A DNA stretch of 64,000 nt from Pseudoalteromonas flavipulchra NCIMB 2033 = ATCC BAA-314 (GTDB lineage: Bacteria > Pseudomonadota > Gammaproteobacteria > Enterobacterales > Alteromonadaceae): assembly GCA_000814665.1 (NCBI GenBank), contig JWIH01000020.1:310001-374000 (forward strand), written 5' to 3'. The translations under genes were made by a program, and so were the position numbers. Below the pieces are notes generated by a model. That model saw nothing but the letters and a program-made list of their open reading frames with translations. It made no database searches and had not been told where the DNA came from. This document shows, one piece after another, positions 62,043 to 64,000 of this stretch. Position 1 is the first letter of the stretch, and every line of letters starts with the position of its first letter.

Positions 62043-62648
62043 TTAGCCATTAATTTGAAATGAAATCTTATTTTGAACACCCGCAACTTCAACCGGTTCA
62101 CCGTTTACTACGCGAGGTTTGTATTTAAATTTCAATGCCGCATCAAGCGCTGCTTGGTCGAAGATTGATTCCGGTTCGGCGCTTACTACAACAGGGTTTC
62201 TCACAGTGCCTTGTTTAGTTACAATGAACTCAACAATCACATACCCCTCAATTCCGCGTGATAACGCACGTCTTGGATATACCGGTGCAACTTTAACGAT
62301 TGGCAGATATTCACCATCACTGGACTCAAGTGCTAAACCACCCGCCAAATCTACGTCAGCGTCCACATTGGCACTGAAATCAAAGTTGCCGCCTGTTGCG
62401 TCAAGATTGTTATTCTGTGTTTGTGGTGCATCCATTGGTGGAGGCGGCTCTTTAGGTGTTGGTGGCTTTTGTGGCTTACGCTCTTTTTTCTCCACCGTCT
62501 CTTCTTTTTTAAGACGGACGAAATCTAGTACTTGTCCTTTTACAGGATCTGTCATTGCTCCTTCCCCTCCTTGGATAAGCGCTTGCATACCCAAGAAAAG
62601 GAAAAAGGTAACTATGCCTGCAATTACTAAAGCAATTAAGTAACGCAT
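62043..62648 (-). CDS. tonB2: TonB2-type energy transducer
   Basis: The 201-aa protein has an N-terminal membrane helix (YLIALVIAGIVTFFLFLG), a proline/lysine-rich periplasmic linker (RKPQKPPTPKEPPPPM) and a C-terminal TonB domain (about residues 125-200, YPRRALSRGIEGYVIVEF to KISFQI). It carries proton-motive energy from ExbB/ExbD to outer-membrane receptors. It is much shorter than classical TonB, as is usual for the TonB2 type. It lies 9 bp after exbD2. Confidence 0.94.
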   Translation of the reverse strand: MRYLIALVIAGIVTFFLFLGMQALIQGGEGAMTDPVKGQVLDFVRLKKEETVEKKERKPQKPPTPKEPPPPMDAPQTQNNNLDATGGNFDFSANVDADVDLAGGLALESSDGEYLPIVKVAPVYPRRALSRGIEGYVIVEFIVTKQGTVRNPVVVSAEPESIFDQAALDAALKFKYKPRVVNGEPVEVAGVQNKISFQING

Positions 62649-62657
62649 GGTATGTTC

Positions 62658-63068
62658 CTATGACTCCTGTGCTGCAATCGAAACATCAAATGCGCCAGCT
62701 GCGCGTGATGCATCCATTACTTTAATTAGCGTGTCAGTAGTTGCCTTTTTATCAGCTTGAATAACCACACTACCCTGCGGATTCTCCGCTTTAAGACGCT
62801 CAATGTTTGCTTGAACTGCACGGATGTCTACTTGGCGTTTGTTAATCCAAATTTCACCAGTATCTGAAATTGCAACCAGGATATTGGCTCTTTGCTTTTT
62901 CACCGCAGTAGCCGCTTCTGGGCGGTTAACATCAATACCCGCTTCTTTAACGAAAGAGGCCGTTACAATAAAGAAGATAAGCATGATAAATACAACGTCC
63001 AGCATTGGCGTCATGTTGATTTCTTCTGCTTCTTCTTCTTGGAATACTTTTGCAAGTGGTGCTCTCAT
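62658..63068 (-). CDS. exbD2: ExbD2-type biopolymer transport protein
   Basis: The 136-aa protein has the ExbD signature NMTPMLDVVFIMLIFFIVTASF, with the essential transmembrane Asp (about residue 24) in MLDVVF. A short periplasmic domain follows. It forms a proton channel with ExbB and energises TonB2. It lies 22 bp after exbB2. Confidence 0.95.
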   Translation of the reverse strand: MRAPLAKVFQEEEAEEINMTPMLDVVFIMLIFFIVTASFVKEAGIDVNRPEAATAVKKQRANILVAISDTGEIWINKRQVDIRAVQANIERLKAENPQGSVVIQADKKATTDTLIKVMDASRAAGAFDVSIAAQES

Positions 63069-63090
63069 AATTCTTTCCTCACACGACCGA

Positions 63091-63618
63091 TTAATGGTCT
63101 AGTAGCATTTTATCTTCTAACAACTCAACTTCACGCTTGGCTTTACGCTGAAGGTAGGTCGATGCAAATACACCCGAAAGCGCGCCAACCATGCCTGCCA
63201 TTGTTGGGATAGTTGCTTTTGATACCCCAGATGCCATCGAACGTGCACTGCCTGACCCGGTGATCGCCATGACATCAAATACTTCAATCATGCCGGTTAC
63301 CGTACCTAGGAGTCCTAGTAAAGGACACAGTGCCACCATGACATTGATATATGGTAAGTTGGCGTTGAGTTTGATCCCCACGCGAGAGATAGTTGCTTGT
63401 CTTATCTGCTCTGCGTTCCAACTGTTACGCTCATTTCGAGAGTTCCAAGCTTGTAGGACTTCGTTTTTGTAGCCTCTGTATTTACCGAACACAAACATGA
63501 AGCGCTCGAGAATAAGTAGCCACATGGCGAAGGTTACGAAGCCGATGACCAGGAGAACCTGGCCACCTGTATCAAGGAATTCACGTAAAGCGTTAATTGC
63601 ATCAAGCAATAAAACCAC
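63091..63618 (-). CDS. exbB2: ExbB2-type MotA/TolQ/ExbB proton channel protein
   Basis: The 175-aa membrane protein has three transmembrane helices (about residues 18-38, 92-115 and 140-160). The conserved MotA/TolQ/ExbB domain contains VALCPLLGLLGTVTGMIEVFDVM and MAGMVGALSGVFAS. It forms the pentameric proton channel with ExbD2. It follows TtpC after 2 bp. Confidence 0.95.
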   Translation of the reverse strand: MVLLLDAINALREFLDTGGQVLLVIGFVTFAMWLLILERFMFVFGKYRGYKNEVLQAWNSRNERNSWNAEQIRQATISRVGIKLNANLPYINVMVALCPLLGLLGTVTGMIEVFDVMAITGSGSARSMASGVSKATIPTMAGMVGALSGVFASTYLQRKAKREVELLEDKMLLDH

Positions 63619-63620
63619 GA

Positions 63621-64000
63621 TTACGCTCCTTTCTCGCTACGCTCAGCAATGATCCCCGCGCTCTGCTCTTGAAGAATAAGGAGCAAGTTACGAGAACGTG
63701 TGTTTAGTAGTGTGTAAAGGAATACGGTTGGGATAGCGACAACCAGACCAAGTACGGTTGTTACAAGGGCCTGAGAAATACCACCAGCCATGAGTTTAGG
63801 GTCTCCCGTACCAAACAAGGTAATTGCTTGGAAGGTGTTGATCATACCGGTCACTGTACCTAGTAGACCAAGTAGCGGCGCTACGACTGAAATAATTTTG
63901 ATTAAAGTCAGGTTACGAGTGATCTTTGGCATCTCACGAAGGATTGCTTCGCTTAACTTAAGTTCTAGCGTATCGTAAGCCACATCTGGGTATTGCTCTT
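63621..64000 (-). CDS. ttpC: TtpC-like MotA/TolQ/ExbB family protein, partial (N-terminus outside window)
   Basis: The visible 126 C-terminal residues have the MotA/TolQ/ExbB domain APLLGLLGTVTGMINTFQAI and LVTTVLGLVVAIPTVFLYTLL. The reading frame remains open to the window edge (preceding residues EQYPD), so a longer N-terminal part lies outside. As the second ExbB-like gene of a TonB2 cluster, this is TtpC, which is required for TonB2 function in Vibrio and whose N-terminal domain reaches into the periplasm. The operon continues beyond the window. Confidence 0.9.
   Translation of the reverse strand, partial: EQYPDVAYDTLELKLSEAILREMPKITRNLTLIKIISVVAPLLGLLGTVTGMINTFQAITLFGTGDPKLMAGGISQALVTTVLGLVVAIPTVFLYTLLNTRSRNLLLILQEQSAGIIAERSEKGA

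Noticed and set aside
62119..62643. 174-codon open frame on the plus strand
   Set aside because: It is antisense to tonB2, whose domains are clear.
1..64000. tRNA, rRNA, CRISPR arrays, IS elements or prophage genes
   Set aside because: I looked through the gaps on both strands and saw no cloverleaf, regular repeat-spacer pattern, transposase or phage structural gene.

Overview
The window looks like a chromosomal segment of a marine gammaproteobacterium of the Alteromonadales, most likely Pseudoalteromonas. I infer this from the protein families (ECF/ChrR photo-oxidative operon, GlyGly-CTERM protease, TonB2/TtpC cluster, DUF3192 next to xni), an AT-leaning composition, and long single-strand operons. 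I see no tRNA, rRNA, CRISPR array, transposase or phage gene. Nearly all of it reads as core chromosome.

Layout. 1-7006 (minus): a stress operon of an ECF11-type sigma factor, its ChrR-like zinc/cupin anti-sigma factor, a DUF523/DUF1722 protein, photolyase, an NTF2-like protein, an SDR, an FAD amine oxidase-like protein and DUF1365 (cut by the window edge). A Lon-N-domain gene lies just ahead. Both the sigma gene and the Lon-N gene carry a matching TGATCC-N16-CGTA promoter, so the Lon-N gene probably belongs to the same regulon. 7026-12507: an alkyltransferase-like protein, a LysR regulator and a divergent RND efflux pair. 12557-20979: RNase D, FadD, an alpha/beta hydrolase, alkaline phosphatase, a small conserved protein, TsaB and a YoaA/DinG helicase. 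21070-23195: a palindromic repeat element and three small or unknown genes.

23351-30545: a complete his operon (hisGDCBHAFI) behind a His-rich leader peptide and attenuator. 30765-34069: a lipoprotein, a dermatopontin-like secreted protein, a GT25 glycosyltransferase and a DUF1232 protein. 34161-43459: an M61 peptidase, a diguanylate cyclase, PpnN, Xni, DUF3192, a second copy of the repeat element, an unknown HDOD-like protein and isocitrate dehydrogenase. 43494-46466: an M6 metalloprotease with PKD domains and a GlyGly-CTERM tail.

46667-49051: ilvIH-type acetolactate synthase behind a Leu/Ile/Val-rich leader peptide and attenuator. 49200-55642: DUF4240, an FG-GAP lipoprotein, GNAT, an NIT-domain chemoreceptor, a small secreted protein and Asd, with a candidate small RNA upstream of asd. 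56087-64000 (minus): a TonB-dependent receptor, a beta-helix-like lipoprotein, a TPR protein and the TonB2-ExbD2-ExbB2-TtpC energiser, the last cut by the window edge.

The least explained elements are the two-promoter extension of the ECF/ChrR regulon, the pair of about 160-bp palindromic elements that each abut a stop codon, the candidate sRNA before asd, the bacterial dermatopontin-like protein, and the HDOD-like protein beside a repeat element.
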